Positions 5,354 to 5,875 of a DNA stretch of 5,875 nucleotides are shown here, one piece after another (positions within the stretch are counted from its first letter, which is position 1; each line of letters opens with the position of its first letter). The DNA comes from Acidimicrobiia bacterium (lineage in GTDB: Bacteria; Actinomycetota; Acidimicrobiia; Spongiisociales; ZC4RG35), in contig JAUXMQ010000089.1 in the NCBI GenBank assembly GCA_030623125.1, positions 1 to 5,875 of the forward strand, in the 5' to 3' direction. The notes under the pieces are model-generated. The model was not told where the DNA came from, made no database searches, and saw only the letters and a list, made by a program, of their open reading frames with translations. Made by a program: the position numbers and the translations under genes.

Positions 5354-5875
5354 TCGAAGGTGGCGTTCCTGGCAGCAAGAGTCGCCTCGATGTCGACGAT
5401 CCCGTCGGGGCCGATCACCACCGAGTATCGGTCGCGGGCGGCTGCGATGCTCACCAGGCCGAGTCTGACGTCCACGGCCACTGCCTCCGGATCACGTTCG
5501 GTGGGATCGCCGTAGCCTCCGCCGCCGGAGAGTCGGAAGCTGACAACATCCCCATATTCGAGGTCCAGTGAGGCCTTGCCGCCAATCTTGCGCTCGGAAG
5601 GCGCACCGGGGTTGATCACAGTGGCGCCAAGCGCTCCAGGCTCCCCGCCGAACAACCCGAAAGGAGCAAACTTCTGCCGCTCCGACAGGTTGGTGAGTTT
5701 GACATCCTCGCCAAGGATTCTCATGTCACGCCGTATGCCGCAGCCGCCACGTTGCCGACCCGGGCCTCCGCTGTCCGGAATCAGCTCAAAGCGCTCCACG
5801 ATGATGGGCTGGACCGCCTCTTGAGCCTCGACCGGGATGTTTGATGCGTTGAACGCCGAGGACATCGCCTCACAA
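5350..5875 (-). CDS. hyuB: Hydantoinase B / N-methylhydantoinase-type subunit, C-terminal part (N-terminus cut by window edge)
   Basis: The visible 174 residues are the C-terminal third of a HyuB-family protein, whose full length is usually about 520-600 aa. Family hallmarks are SNIPVEAQE (the SNTPIE-like block), VERFELIPDSGGPGRQRGG followed by IRRDMRI, FGLFGGEPGA, and the terminal SGGGGYGDPTERDPEAV with VRLGLVSIAAARDRY. The reading frame stays open to the right edge through codons for C-E-A before an internal ATG at 5865, so that ATG is not the start. The family covers ATP-dependent N-methylhydantoinase, acetophenone and acetone carboxylases, and caprolactam hydrolase; it normally works with a HyuA partner, expected further right. 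Substrate cannot be told from this fragment. It is convergent with the coiled-coil gene, so it belongs to a separate transcription unit. Confidence 0.92.
   Translation of the reverse strand, partial: CEAMSSAFNASNIPVEAQEAVQPIIVERFELIPDSGGPGRQRGGCGIRRDMRILGEDVKLTNLSERQKFAPFGLFGGEPGALGATVINPGAPSERKIGGKASLDLEYGDVVSFRLSGGGGYGDPTERDPEAVAVDVRLGLVSIAAARDRYSVVIGPDGIVDIEATLAARNATFD

Noticed and set aside
1..5875. CRISPR arrays, tRNA or rRNA genes, insertion sequences, transposases, att sites
   Set aside because: I saw no spaced direct repeats, tRNA-like cloverleaf sequences or transposase motifs on either strand.

Overview
The window is a GC-rich stretch of bacterial DNA. Its backbone is a tightly packed four-gene operon on the minus strand (4368 down to 270). 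The operon encodes an enzyme of the class I benzoyl-CoA reductase / 2-hydroxyacyl-CoA dehydratase family: two Fe-S dehydratase-type subunits (C-like, then B-like) followed by two different BadF/BcrA-type ATPase activator subunits (A-like, then D-like). The C-B-A-D order is that of the known benzoyl-CoA reductase operons (bcrCBAD, badDEFG, bzdNOPQ). Both ATPases are short (269 aa), which is closer to the bzd type than to the bcr type with its long A subunit. The substrate cannot be settled from sequence. An aromatic acyl-CoA is the leading guess; a 2-hydroxyacyl-CoA dehydration is the main alternative.

Left edge (1-187, minus): the N-terminal 62 residues of a TetR-family regulator, cut by the window, lie 82 bp downstream of the last operon gene on the same strand. 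Right of the operon (4369-4519) is a divergent control region. It holds a good sigma70-type promoter for the operon (TTGAGC, 17 bp, TACGAT). A 26-bp near-perfect inverted repeat of TetR-operator type covers the -10 element, the expected transcription start and the ribosome binding site. This makes a coherent repressor-operator switch, probably run by the TetR protein at the far end.

Right side: diverging from the operon is a stand-alone cobalamin-binding protein of the methylmalonyl-CoA mutase small-subunit type (4520-4933, plus). Next comes a small coiled-coil protein with a C-terminal membrane anchor (5018-5353, plus). Its stop codon overlaps that of a convergent, window-truncated hydantoinase B / N-methylhydantoinase-type subunit (5350-5875, minus).

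The organism is probably an actinobacterium. The reasons are the base composition, a probable leaderless start for the B12 gene, and the small 'ATKADM' coiled-coil/TM protein, a type I associate with Actinomycetota. This is inference, not proof. Taken together, the window suggests an inducible acyl-CoA degradation module: ATP-driven reduction or dehydration of an acyl-CoA, possibly followed by a B12-dependent carbon-skeleton rearrangement, with a carboxylase- or hydantoinase-like enzyme nearby. No ferredoxin, ring hydratase, CoA ligase or B12 mutase large subunit lies inside the window. Apart from the 151-bp divergent control region, there are no long gene-free stretches.
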